64,000 bases of DNA from Topomyia yanbarensis (Eukaryota > Arthropoda > Insecta > Diptera > Culicidae): NCBI RefSeq assembly GCF_030247195.1, contig NC_080671.1, forward strand, positions 30,249,543-30,313,542, read 5' to 3'. The notes under the pieces were generated by a model. That model saw only the letters and a program-made list of their open reading frames with translations, was not told where the DNA came from and ran no database searches. The translations under genes and the position numbers were made by a program. Positions 23,515 to 35,712 of the stretch are shown here, in pieces; the stretch's first letter is position 1; each line of letters opens with the position of its first letter.

Positions 23515-26080
23515 ACTGCGCACCAAAAAAATCTGAATTTTATCGTTGACGTAATTGCAAACATGACACAATTCAACAACTAGTAATTCACGAAATGACG
23601 AAACATTACCTTGTTCCGTTTAATTTTACAGGCTACATATACTTTACATGCGCAATGACATAAAATTACACTTCCTACCATTCAGAACAAACGCTGTATG
23701 TGGAGTAATTTTACATGATTTACGAAATTAAACGTCATGTAAAATTAAAATCAAACGTAAAACTAAGTCATTTTTGATGCTCGTATATGTCATGGTCAGG
23801 AGACGTAAATTTACACTATTTTTTCTAGGTGTGTGCAAGACCAATTTTATTTCGATTTTCACCTATTAACTCTCATTTTTTAAATATTTTTTCAGTTATT
23901 CCACATATGAATTTCACAAGATATTTTACTAGTGGTTTGATAACACTCTCATATACTTAAATTTCAGTCAAAACCTGTATTTCAGAATATATCAAAATGA
24001 TTGGGCCACAAACTCGAGTAATAACTAACGAGGTATAACGATCCTCATTGCCGGCTACAAGGTACTCTTGGGTTCTGTAAAGTAAACTACGCCCGTTAGC
24101 GATATCCTTTATCGGCGAATACCAAAACGGGTGTTTAAACATTTTAGTTTTTTAAATATCATCGACAAAAAGGGATTAATGATAAACTGGATCATATAAT
24201 AATGTGAATAAGAAGCAGGATTTGCCTACTTTCAAAAAAAGATTTTGTATTAAATGTTACTGGATCAGTCTGACATGCATTCCCCGTTGTGTTTTTCGAT
24301 TTAGAATATTTTTAGATTTTGGCATTTGTCACACAATCGTCATCCCAAAAATGGCTTAGGTTTTACCCTCTATTAGATATATTTTCACTCTTGGTAAGCA
24401 CGTTACGAAATAATATCTTTGATATTTTTTATTCAGTTTAAATTCGTTAAGTTCAGTTTAGCTAACTTCCCCTCCACAAAATGTTACATGCATTTGACAA
24501 ACCATTTATTCTCATTTTTACAGACGACTTTTCGGCCTTTTTTATCTATTGACCTATTCCACTTAAATTTTAGGAAGAAAATAATCCGTGAATTTCGATT
24601 CTTCCTAGACTTATTCTAATTTAGGAGGAAAACGTTTGCATGCCTGATGCTGCTTTTAATAACTCGTCGTCGAAGAAATCCGCAACAATTCCGTGGTGTT
24701 TGGAAACCACAAAATACAGAAGTCTAAATGTCGCGTTAGGGGACGACATTGCAAAATATTGAATCTTCTAGATACTCTTGCGTTCATCATGAATCCTGCT
24801 TTATTTCAAAATGCAGTATATTACATCGTTGCAGATATGTATGAGATTAGATTTTCAAGGTATCATATATTTTTTCAAGATAAGTTCAACTCTTGACAAT
24901 GATTTGGGAACAAGGCAACAATGAACACAAACGGCAGCACATTAACTGTTGCCTTCTGAAGCAAATGAAGTATTTATTTGGGTTCTTTCGTAGTGATTCA
25001 TTTTTATATTTAGATTGTTTATTTTAACTGCCACGTCTATGTTAGCTTGACGGTGCCAACATTTTATTGCTTTACAATTTAATGTTTTTAAATCTAAGGT
25101 ACTACAGCTTCAATATTTTTTTTAAACCTGAGATTATTTTTTATTTTAATTCAATGGCCATTCCAAAACTAGGAATATTGATAATATACAAAAGTTTTTA
25201 ATTGAATTTCCTTAGGTCTAAGATATTGACTGAACTTCATTTACAATAAGGAAGGCAATTCGGAGCATTTTTGAAGACTTTGAAAACATTTTATTTTCTT
25301 TTGAAATACCTTGACAACGGAGTCATTCACAAAAGCGACATTCACAAAGGGAGTGGTAGAGTTCATATTAGAGACAGAGAAGAGATAGCGGACATCGATG
25401 GCAGGGAGAGGATGAACGCAAACTCGCACCGTTATTAGCATTTGCTTTTCGATAGTGCAACATTAGATTTTCTAAGAAACTCGTAGTAGAGATCAAACAA
25501 TGTTAGAAAAAAAAAGTAATACTAAATTTTGGATATTTATCTCCAGCATACCCAGTACCCAAAAGAAATCGTTTAGTTAGGATCTGGCACGACAATACTC
25601 ATCTCATGACCAGACAACACATTCAATGTCGTGATATCCCGTCGTGACAAGCTCCAAACCCCGTTCTAATGCGCTCTCTCTAGCTAAGGTGAATCTAGAG
25701 TTTGCGCCTTCTCAGCCTGGAATGGAGTAGTTGGAAGGGACACAAACTAAGGTAATCTGGAATGGTTTTTCAGATAAAACAACGATCCCAAGGATATACT
25801 AAATTGCGGCTAATTCTAAGATATAAACGGTAGAGCAGTAAAATTTTGAATGAATATGCCGTCGAGCTTGGACACATTAGAGCACCTTACCATATTCTTG
25901 TTAATGTACGAAAAAATGGATCCGTGCAAAAAATTACAAAACATTAATCGTCATTATTTACAAACAAATTGTACAAAAGGGGGCTATGATATGAATCCTG
26001 AAGAAGACCCACTTGCCAAATTGTGATGTTTGTGAATCGTCATGCGAAAAATAGCAAGTTGTTTAATATCGGTGAAAGAC
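23515..26080. other. Interior of element B left of C, no gene seen
   Basis: AT-rich DNA with only short open frames on both strands. No transposase motif was found. Confidence 0.5.
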
Positions 26081-26088
26081 CATGCTGA

Positions 26089-27968
26089 CAGAGCCGTAGC
26101 GTGGTTATCTTGCGCCCTTGGCAGAGTCTCAGTTTTGCGCCCCTTTCAGTTCGACTTTCGAGTAATAATTTAGTGTGCACTTGGAAATTGCACACATATC
26201 CGGACTTATTTAGTGACTTATCTACACTTAGTCAATGAAACAAATAAAATTTTCAGTGCTCTCCCAAGACTAGCGTCCTTGGTGGGAAATTGTTCAACGT
26301 TGTGGCAATCTAACCGGGTAGACATCAATATAGAGCACCAAGAGAACTTTGCAGGTTTTATTTGCAATATCATTCGTAGTCAAGTGGTTGAATGCGATTG
26401 ACGAGGCGTTTTTTTAGGAGACTTCGTAAAATCAGTTATCGTTAGATGTTTAAAGGTAACGGACGAATTTTTTCGGGAGACTATACGTGCGGATCGGTCA
26501 ACTGAGCAAGCGATTTAGGAATACAATTCGCCTCTATCATACAACAATCCGAAAAATTTATTTGAATATTTGTTCCTTCACCAACCGTTTCATTTATTTC
26601 CAATGTCTGGAAACCTCTAACAACGCCGAAAAACTCGATATCTAAAAGATTCGATCGCAAATCGTTCGTGTTTGACTATCGTTCATTTTATGTAAATTAT
26701 CGCACAAAACTTGAACTGTTCATGTGTGGAATCAGTTGACGGTGGGTGTTTGATGGCAACGGGCGGGGCATTTATTCAGGATACTGTATATCAAGACCAG
26801 TATACTGAGAAGACAATTTTTAGGAGCTGTGAACTGGTTAGTCAATTGACGAGTACGGTGCATATTATTAGATTGGAATTAACACGAATTAGCATCCAGC
26901 CATACATCGAGAAACGATAGGTGATCACACATTTGCTTTATTATCCCCTGACTCGTTTTTAAATTTCTAGTATCTCCCGTAATTTCTGTCCCACCGTTCC
27001 TATTCTTCAAGTTTTCACTTTTCGCTGGGATCTAGGCCCGCGTATAAATGAATTCTCCTAAAAAAGACAGTGGGATAAATGGATGTCGAACAAGATTCAC
27101 CATCGAAGAGAGTCCGATTCTGGTTTAAAAAATCATACGTATTAAACTAGGTCGTGCCATGTCTGATCTTCTTTCGGATCAAAGATAAGTACTCCAAAGC
27201 TTTCGAAAAAAATTCAGCCGCTACAGAATGTTTTACCACATAAATTCAGAATAGTGATCTCCTATCTAAAGCAAGCAACTGACATTACAAACGACAAGTT
27301 TTATCTGAAGGACTACCGTGTCCACATGTCTGTTCATATAGTTGAGATCGACGGTGGGGTTACTGAATCGATCTAATCTTGCATGGGGTGAATAGGGTTG
27401 GCTTTTTCAAGGACCCCTTTCTCCAGTGAGTGAGATTTTGAATCACAGGATGGGATGAAATTGTATGCCCCTCCAAACTCGTATCACGTCTGCGATTGTG
27501 TTGTCTAAGCAAATGTTCTTCGACAAGGTTCGTCTGCGTGTTCATACCGCGCGTCATGTTTTGCATTAAATGCAAGAAAACGATCCCCTTGTGGGGACAT
27601 CTGTGACTGTTTCTGCTGTTCTGTACATCAGGAACAACAAAAATCCCAAACATTTCAATCAGAGTTGCATTTTAGTGCAGGATTGGTTGGGTCTAGGATA
27701 GTTGCCGAGAACGTTATGATTTTGGGTAACTTCTAGCGGCACTGAGGAGACTTCAATTTTCACGGTACGGGATGGAGTCAAATCTTCACGATGATAAAAG
27801 ATCTTTTCTACAGCATTAAGGAGATAAATCATAAATTATTCCTCGGTCTTTTCATTTCGAGCAATAATTTATGATTTATCTTCACTTATTTTATAACACA
27901 GATCAAGATTTCAGTGCCCCTCTAAGGTTGGCGCCCTTGACGCGGGCCAACCGCACGCTACGGGCCTG
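26089..27968. mobile_element. Element C: hAT-like TIR element inside element B
   Basis: The left terminus CAGAGCCGTAGCGTGG pairs with the right terminus, which reverse-complemented reads CAGGCCCGTAGCGTGCGG. GCGCCCTTGG-type words follow near both ends. The perfect 8-bp duplication CATGCTGA flanks it (26081-26088 and 27969-27976). No transposase is recognised; the minus-strand frame at 27360-27653 (97 codons) has no family that I can name. Confidence 0.88.
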
Positions 27969-28831
27969 CATGCTGATGCAGCCCCTCGATATCCAAAAAG
28001 ACTGATGTGTTTTTCTCTTTGTGAGCATAGGTCATTTGAATTTCCCTTGCAATCAACACAAGAAAATCATTTAATTATTAGTTGTTGAAGATTGTGTATA
28101 AGAAATGATCAATAAACAAGCAAACAACAGTTTCTTATTTATCCGAATTGTCGTTTTGATTTTTTGTCAGTTCACATACGTTGTGGCTTTTAAACTAAAA
28201 ATGATGCAGCAGAACTAGAATGGTTAAATGGATTATCTAATAAAATAGCGATGAGCAGATTCCACTAAAAATAATCGAATAATCTGAAGTAATTCCAACA
28301 GGCATTCACTTTGATTCCAAGTAATCTAGAGTAATTGAGGAATTTTACAGTAATCGTGTAATCAATTATTAATCGGACTTTCCAAAGAATAATCTTTAAA
28401 ACCATGAAATAATCTAGGTAATTTTTTTCGTGAGTGACATGTAATCAACGCTGTTGGAAACCCCTTGCCTAAACTCATCGTGCAAGAATAAACGTTCTTT
28501 AAAAATGCACACAAGACACATATTACTGTTTTTGTCGTTCGCTTTACCCTGGCTCGAGCCTACGCAGAAAATAGACTGTTGGAAAGAAACAGACTGTATA
28601 GCGAACCTTGTTAGGTCAGTTCGCTTTAAATCTTGGTGAAGCCCAAGTCTTGTTTAGTGAATCAAAAATTATGCGAATTCAAGTTGAAGTTTGAACTTCT
28701 CTAATAAGACCATAAACTGACCAGCTTCCTATTTGCTACATAGCTGCACATCTTAGTTTAATCTGAAACTTTTTCTTCGTTTATTAAATGGTTTATACAG
28801 ATTCATTCTTAATTATATCTACCAGGGACAT

Positions 28832-30252
28832 TAGGGCATTGCAAAAAAAAACTTTTTTTTGAATTCTCAAAGGCCCCCCCTCTCATATTATGACAAATGT
28901 CAAAGTAAGCTCAGATGCCAAATTTCACATCATTTGGACAATTTTAGACCCCCGCCCACTTCGCTTGAAATTTTTTGAAATTGGTGCTATGGGAAAATAT
29001 GGAGGAAAAATACATTAAATGCTACAACTTTTGAAGTAGCAATCAGAAAATTAAAATTTATACCTCTTTTGGAAGTAAATAATCTTAGTATTTGAATGGA
29101 GATATATTTGTTTCTAGAAAAATACGAGAAAGTGGGGTACTGGGTCACTTTGACCCCAAAATCCCCTATTTTTAATGATTTTTCTGCTCCGTGATGAAAA
29201 TTATATATATTTTGTAGTTTTTCTAATGTGAAAAAATCTCAGAAATCTAACGGAACTCTTTTGACCTTAGTCCGAATACGAGAAGTTGGGGTTAAATGGC
29301 CTTTTGACATTAATTTTAACCTTCATCATTTTCTCGTGAATATATCTCTATTATTTTTCACTCAATTTTCATAAACTATACCTTGTTGAACGTGGAAAAT
29401 CCTTAGGATTATTACAAAAATAGATTCGTTACCGGTAAAATTCAGGATCATCAAATTATCTGACATATAGTGTCGATTTCACTTTTTTATCATAAAATCG
29501 CACATATTAACTCCATTTAACAACAAAATTCTTATTTAATTTACTACTTTTAGTGTAAAATATGCTTAGGAATCACATGAGAAAAGTTCCATTCCTGGAA
29601 AAATAGGGGAAGTTGAGGTATTATAACAAATAATGAAAAAAATGAGATTTGTAGAGTAAATATCAAAAAGTTTGATGTTTCTGAATTTTACCTTTAACGT
29701 TTTTATTTTTGTTTTATTCCTCAGAATTTTACACGTTCAATAAGTTACATTTTATGAAAATTGATTGAAGAATAATAGAGATATATGCATGAGAAAATGA
29801 TAAAATTTAATATGACTGACAAAAAGCCCTATAACCCCCCTGAGATTTTTTCACATTAGAAAAACTACAAAATATGTATGATTTGCATCACGGAGCAGAA
29901 AAATCATTAAAAATAGGGGATTTTGGGGTCAAAGTGACCCAGTACCCCACTTTCTCGTATTTTTCTAGAAACAAATATATCTCCATTCAAATACTAAGAT
30001 TATTTCCTTCCAAAAGAGGTATAAATTTTAATTTTCTGATTGCTACTTCAAAAGTTGTAGCATTTAATGTATTTTTCCTCCATATTTTCCCATAGCACCA
30101 ATTTCAAAAAATTTCAAGCGAAGTGGGCGGGGGTCTAAAATTGTCCAAATGATGTGAAATTTGGCATCTGAGCTTACTTTGACATTTGTCACAATATGAG
30201 AGGGGGGGGGGCCTTTGAGAATTCAAAAAAAAGTTTTTTTTGCAATGCCCTA
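28832..30252. mobile_element. Element D: 1.4-kb near-palindromic foldback with 8-bp duplication
   Basis: The termini are TAGGGCATTGCAAAAAAAA and its inverted copy. AGGGACAT is duplicated at 28824-28831 and 30253-30260. The outer 400 bp of each arm match almost base for base (for example GTGGGGTACTGGGTCACTTT inverted at about 29930), and similarity continues, more diverged, towards a centre near 29540. It has no coding capacity. The 8-bp duplication suggests a hAT transposase acting in trans. Confidence 0.9.
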
Positions 30253-30317
30253 AGGGACATCACCAAGCTCAATCGCAATGTATAAACATTTACCGTTAAG
30301 TTGCTTAAAGTTTAATT

Positions 30318-30581
30318 TTAAGTAGGTTTCTTCGTCCAAATACACTCATTAGAATTCGTCGTAACACAATCGTAACGAAGCCTTGGACACTTTTTGACCA
30401 CTAAATTCTTCTTCAAGTGCCGGTTTCGATGTTTACTGGCACTGTAGTTGGTGTCGTGCATTTTGGCCATATCATCGATGGATTGGATGTAACGCACCTT
30501 CCTCCTCTGTTCTCGGTATCTAGTCCAGAGTTCTTGAACATCCGTGGACGCAATTCTACGCTTAGGTTCTCCTACTACGTT
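30318..30581 (-). other. Unrecognised open frame in element A, possible exon
   Basis: The minus strand has an 87-codon open frame without an early Met. It includes ELWTRYREQRRKVRYIQ and DTNYSASKHRNRHLKKNL and ends at a TAA (30318-30320). A TAG just upstream could serve as a splice acceptor, and the Arg/Lys-rich composition looks protein-like and unlike the surrounding AT-rich DNA. I cannot assign a family. It could be a transposase exon of element A or of an older insertion. Confidence 0.3.
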
Positions 30582-32100
30582 CTATTGATTTCGGTGAATT
30601 CAGTATTTTGGCTCAGAACTTGGAGCAGGACCATTCACAATTAGTGTATACTGCATGAATCTTTATGAATATTGCACCTGTTATTATTCGTACATCCAAA
30701 ACAAACCCGGAAAGAATCACTTGCATTACTGTAACGATCGTTAGCTTAAATTGCAAGCGATCTGGTAATGTGAAAAAATTGCAAGAAGCTTCCCTGCATA
30801 CAATGCAAGAACAGCAAAAACGAATTTTGCCTATGTATTAGCGATATATGTGTATTGGTGACCAACACGCGTTAGGCAAAAAAGACTGCTGGCATTGAAA
30901 AGCTGACCACATAGGCAGATTAATAACCAATACTTTATCCATCCAACCATGCTATCAGATAATTATTACTGGATAAAAGTCATATATAAACACTTGGACA
31001 ATTTCACGATTAATGAAAAAGCAGCGGACACACCAACATTTGAACTCATGCTCATGCGCCTCGCACCATTGAATATTAGCGCTGTTCTGTTCTTGCACAT
31101 GAGAACAGAGCGGTAAAACTCATACTATCAGCACATCCGCAATTCGAATCTGTCTCGTGTGTAATAAATGAGCCACAATATTGCGTTTAATGGTGTTGGT
31201 GAGGAGTGAATAAAAGCCGACAGTAAATAAAAACTTGGCGTGCGTTGATATAAAACAAGCATAGGCTTGTGAATGTGGTGGCAGTCCTTTGATAGTTGTG
31301 TTGAAGAAACGTATTTAGGAATAGCAAGAGATGAAGTGTTTTTATATGCTTGCAAAAATTGCAAGTGGCTTTAACTGCAAAATTTCAAGCGATGCTAACA
31401 TTATTTGCAAGTGATTGTAGCTTGCAATTATTACAAGAGACTTTTATTTCGGGTGTAAAGATTAAACAATTTGCTGCCAAAAGATTTCAGATCACAGACA
31501 CACTTTTAATCTTGGTTTCTCGCAACAGTTAATAGCGAAAAAATGTTATGAAAAATACTTATTTATGTTCATTTTACAGTTTACGATAATAAGAGTTTCA
31601 TAGATTTATCTTTCATTCTTTCAACCTAACAATGTCAGTCCTTTTGAAGTAGTGAGTGGAAAGTTTTTGCTATACTTGCAAATTATGTCGTTTTTCGAGA
31701 AGCTCAGATACAGAACATGCCAAATTGTTTCAATGGATATTTTGGTTGACCAATCTAGTTTTGCATGTTATTTCAATATAATAGTTTTGTTGATTAAACG
31801 TAATTTATTTATTTCTGATATTCCAACATTTTCTACTATATAGTAACAAAATATATTTTGTTGCTATGTTTGTAAAGAATCAATCTGGTTTAATTGTGCA
31901 TACCGCAAAATTCTTTTTGGGGAAGAGGAATTAAAACCTTCAATTTATTCATCGAAAGATATTTTTTAAAAATATTCACAATAATAGTTCAAATTTCGGG
32001 AATTTTTTCAATACACCTCTATCAACACATTTTTCAATGGGGATAATTAATATAAGAATATTGCAATTAATGTTTGTCTCGCATGATTCTTTTTAAATTT
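30582..32100. other. Right part of element A, no gene seen
   Basis: AT-rich DNA. The short frames at 31128-31364, 31350-31532 and 31652-31843 resemble no known protein. Confidence 0.45.
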
Positions 32101-32699
32101 TTAACACTCTTCATCCAGTTTTATTTAGAGGAAAAATTGCGGGCCCCCAAGATAGATCTGGGCCCCAGGGTAGTTTCCCTGCCTGACCCCCCCTCTCGTC
32201 GGGCCTGGTAACCGCCTTCGTGGACTGACTGCTTAATTTATTTGGCGCGGCTCCGTGCTAGTGATCAGGGGCAATTTGAAAAACTATCTCCTACCGTAGA
32301 ATTTCCAAGAAAAATTACCCTTTCAGAAGTGCTATCAAATCAACGGCCCTAACTGGTTTTAAAATTTTTAAAAATAAGTAGGTAGTTTATTATTATTATT
32401 ATTACTTACAATAGGGTATTGTCACGGAACTTGGATGTTAGGGCGGCGATCTTTCCCGATCAAGTAAAGCTAGTGAGGGTATATGTCCTCCCTAAGCTAG
32501 TCGAGATACTGCGCGCCCTTAGTTTGATCCACTATTGCAGCCTGCCAACAGACGTAATCAGGTCGATTCCGTCACCGACACTCATCCGTCTACGACAGAA
32601 CTTGAAGGACACGACAACAACCTTTTTCGGTCAGATAATAACGCTCCAGACCAACTGAAAGGTCATGTAATTCCTGTATCCGTTTTCTCAGGTAAATAC

Positions 32700-33466
32700 A
32701 ATGAATGTTGAAAATTCAGGAAGTTTCTTTGCCGACGCCTGGCAAAAGTTAGAGGCGCGTTTCTGCAAACGCAGAATAGGCTTCGAAGGCTATTTCACAA
32801 AACTACTGCGAGTGAAGAACATGACAAATCCCAGTGCAAGGGAATATTGGCACTAATTGATGCGGTGGACACCACAGTCCATGCCGCTCATCAAATCAAC
32901 GGAGGGCGCAACCACGTATTGGATTGCATCGCAAACGGATTAATTATCGCAACCGTCAAAGGTAAGGTAGACGCTTCAACTTTATCCAAGCTCGAAGAGA
33001 GCTTGAATCTTCAAAAAATATACACATGGATAGATTTCAAGGCCGAGTTGAAGAAGCGGGCCAACCAACTCGCCTGCCAGATTTTCGAAGATTCATCGCA
33101 GAAGCCCCGCCCTCAAAAGATTGCAGCAGTCATCACTGCTAACCCAAAGAAGGATTCATCCACAAAGGCTCCAAACCAAAAGGAACAGCATAATTGCTTC
33201 TCTTGTGGCGACAAAGGGCACAGCATTTTCTACTGTGTCCCTTTCAACAAGTTGTCCATCAAACAACGTTGGGAGGCTGCTGCGACTGTCTTTCGTGGGG
33301 ATACCCTGCACAAAAGTGTTCCTCCAGCGTCAATTGCAAAGAATGTGGTGCACACTCTACTACACCTAGAGAGCACAGAGAAAGCTCTAGATCAAAAGCA
33401 GAGTATTACCGACGGATCGATAACTCAGGCCACGACTTCAACCAGCACTTCGAATTGACTACATAA
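32700..33466 (+). pseudogene. BEL/Pao gag fragment with zinc knuckles
   Basis: The reading begins near 32700 with SFFADAWQKLEARFCKRR, shifts frame at about 32850 and continues as ALIDAVDTTVHAAHQINGG and on to a CCHC knuckle, CFSCGDKGHSIFYC (about 33198-33240). A second frameshift near 33290 moves a second knuckle-like segment (KCSSSVNCKECGAHS) into the frame of 33194-33466. Gag packages the element's RNA. Pao-type gag normally has this alpha-helical capsid followed by Cys/His boxes. The N-terminal part is missing. Confidence 0.8.
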
Positions 33467-33467
33467 C

Positions 33468-33960
33468 AATTACGTTTTCCTGGCTACCGCTACCATAAAA
33501 GTGAGGGGAGCTAACGCATGGTACCAAATTAAGTGCCTGCTAGATTCCGGTAGTCAGGTCGAAACCATAACCGAGGATGCTGCCCTAATCCACAACTTAC
33601 CGTATGAAGAGACATTATTGACCATAAATGGAATAATAGAAGTCCCAGCAGGTATTGAATTAGCAGACCCTGGATTTTATCGGAAGCAACCAGTGGAAAT
33701 TTTACTCGGATCCCGAGTCTTCATTCAAATTATGGCTAGTTGGCGGATTAGCCTCTTTGCAAGCTCCTCGGCAGGGTACCGTGGCGATTGTTACCGCCAA
33801 CCCGAATACAACAAAGATGCCAAACGTCGAATCGATACCAGATGCCAATGACAACGGTGAGAACCTACAAGTTCTATTCAGGAAATTTTGGACGCTGGAA
33901 GAGGTGACTTCTGTGGAAGCGAAGCCCTGCCACAGCGTGAATATTTGCGAAGACCATTTT
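33468..33960 (+). pseudogene. BEL/Pao aspartic protease fragment
   Basis: The frame around 33501-33720 has CLLDSGSQVETITEDAA, the DSG active site of the DUF1758-type protease of BEL elements, followed by PVEILLGSRVF where the family has ILIGaDhf. After about 33740 the frame breaks, and only scattered pol-like coding (HSVNICEDHF) can be followed to about 33963. Confidence 0.75.
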
Positions 33961-33963
33961 TGA

Positions 33964-34284
33964 AAAAAATACAACCATAGGGCCAAATGGAAAATTTGTA
34001 GTACGCTTACCCCTAAAGCGCGAGGCTCAGTTATCAGGCCATTCTTTCGAACAGGCAAAAAAGCGACGCCTATCACCCAGAAATTTACGAGCAATATCGA
34101 GCATTTCTTGCGGAATATCTATCGATGAACCACATGGAAGCTGTCCACCCTAGAGACACTTCCCGAATCGGGTACTACATACCAGATTCCTGTGTGATTA
34201 AGCCAGATTCCACCTCAAGTTTTTGATGCTAGCGCAAAAACGTCAACACAATTATCACTTAATGATATCCAACACAGTGGCCCC
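33964..34284 (+). pseudogene. Broken protease-RT linker of BEL pol
   Basis: Coding remnants in shifting frames: GKFVVRLPLK-like words near 34000, followed by residues resembling the segment before the RT. Stops and frameshifts prevent a continuous reading. The N-terminal RT fingers are largely missing. Confidence 0.5.
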
Positions 34285-34962
34285 GTGATTCAGCGTGAAT
34301 TATTTGATCTGCTGTTGGATTTCCGATGCCACGACAAGGTAGTCACCGCTGACATAGCAAAGATGTATCGTCAGGTGAACATTCACGAGGAGGACTCGTG
34401 GTTGCAATGCATCCTTTGGCGGGAATCGCCGTCTGAGGAAATTCAAGCATACCGGTTGAAAACGGTAACATACGGGGAAGCGGCATCATCATTCCTAGCA
34501 TGCCGAGCACTTCACGAGGTCGGACAGGAAATTCGACCTGAACAGCCTGAAATTGCAGACACCATTCAGCACGTGGACAATCTTATGATGGGGGGAGATT
34601 CTACAATCGACTTACTGGAAAAACGAAAAGCTGTAGAATCAGCCTTGATGAAGCGAGGTTTTCCCCTGCGAAAGTGGACATCCAATGATGTCAACAGTCT
34701 CGCCGATGTGTCGAACGAGGATCTAGAGAAGGAAATACGAATCGGAGATTATGACATCATACAAACCCTGGGCGTTGCTTGGTCGCCAAAGGACGACACA
34801 TTCCGCTGCATCGCGGATAATCAGATAATCATCACCGCTAAAATTCTTCTCCAAGAACTTTGGAAAGTTAAATTAAAATGGGACGACAATCGCTACATGA
34901 ATGCCTGCAGTTTAAGAAAACGCTGCCAAAATTGTCTGACTTGGAGCTTCCACGCCAAGTAA
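34285..34962 (+). pseudogene. BEL/Pao reverse transcriptase fragment
   Basis: An open stretch of 225 codons. It has KVVTADIAKMYRQVNI (catalytic Asp box), TVTYGEAASSFLACRAL, and HVDNLMMGG where the family has YVDD. The catalytic second Asp is replaced by Asn and the Tyr by His, so polymerase activity should be lost. KRGFPLRKWTSN and LGVAWSPKDDTFRC follow, as in BEL RTs. The frame shifts at its 3' end into the overlapping RNase H frame. Confidence 0.88.
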
Positions 34963-35705
34963 TTCCTAGTAATCCAGTGCACTTGGAACTGCACGGGTTT
35001 TCCGATGCATCCAAACTGGCCTATGGGTGTGCGATCTATGCTTACGCCCGGGATGAGCAAGGAAAAGAATCCATGAATTTATTGTGTGCAAAATCGCGCG
35101 TGGCTCCACTGAAGGACGTCACACTTCCACGAAAAAAAACTCTTAGGCGCGAAACTGCTAGCAGAGCTGACGACCCGAATCAGCAAAATTGTACCATCTC
35201 GTGCCACAAACTCTTGCTTTTGGTGCGACTCACAAATCGTATTAGCTTGGATCCACTCGAACACTCCCCGCCACGAAGTATATGTGCGAAACAGGATCAA
35301 CGTGACCCAGTCCCTAATTCCAGAGATTGGCACTACATTCCTACAGATCAGAATCCCGCGGATATAGTCTCCAGAGGCATCTCTGTGAGAAAATTACTGA
35401 ACATGAAAAGAGAAATATGGTTGCATGCCACCCCATACGTTTTGCAAAATCGCCAACCCGCCGAGCCACACGTAGCTTTGCCAATGACTACTGTTAGTTC
35501 TTCTGCCAACGACAACATCACCATCGAAGCCGAGGACCTAATAGCAAGGTATCCTCATCACAATTCATTTCGACGAACGCGAAAGCACTTTGCCTTCCTT
35601 CAGCGGACCATGAATAATTTCATGGCAAAATCTGCGATTATCCTTTGCACATACCGAAGTCGATCTATGCGACCCGTGCCAGGTTTTACCAAGCCCACGG
35701 TCTAA
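34878..35705 (+). pseudogene. BEL/Pao RNase H-like region and integrase N-terminal part
   Basis: It contains LHGFSDASKLAYGCAIYAYA (the Asp box of the BEL RNase H-like domain) and CAKSRVAPLKDVTLPR, then a damaged stretch. It ends with the integrase-proximal segment DWHYIPTDQNPADIVSRGIS and the His/Cys region near 35590-35690. It overlaps the RT frame by about 85 bp because of a frameshift. Confidence 0.82.
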
Positions 35706-35712
35706 GACGAGG

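Larger units (their letters stand above)
23333..28467. mobile_element. Element B: hAT-like TIR element with GTAATC-rich ends
   Basis: The termini are CAAGGGGTTTCCAACA and its inverted copy TGTTGGAAACCCCTTG. The perfect 8-bp duplication CCTAAACT flanks it (23325-23332 and 28468-28475). About 180 bp at each end are crowded with TAATC/GATTA words, typical of subterminal transposase-binding repeats in hAT elements. The interior has no long open frame and is broken by element C. Confidence 0.9.
22943..32207. mobile_element. Element A: 9.3-kb hAT-like TIR element, host of nested insertions
   Basis: The left terminus CAGGGCCGTCGAGAG matches the reverse complement of the right terminus, CAGGCCCGACGAGAGG, with GC-rich subterminal DNA on both sides. 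A perfect 8-bp duplication GTAACCGC flanks it (22935-22942 and 32208-32215), indicating the hAT superfamily. No transposase is recognisable. Much of its length is later insertions: B with C inside it, and D. Net of these it is about 2.7 kb. Confidence 0.88.
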
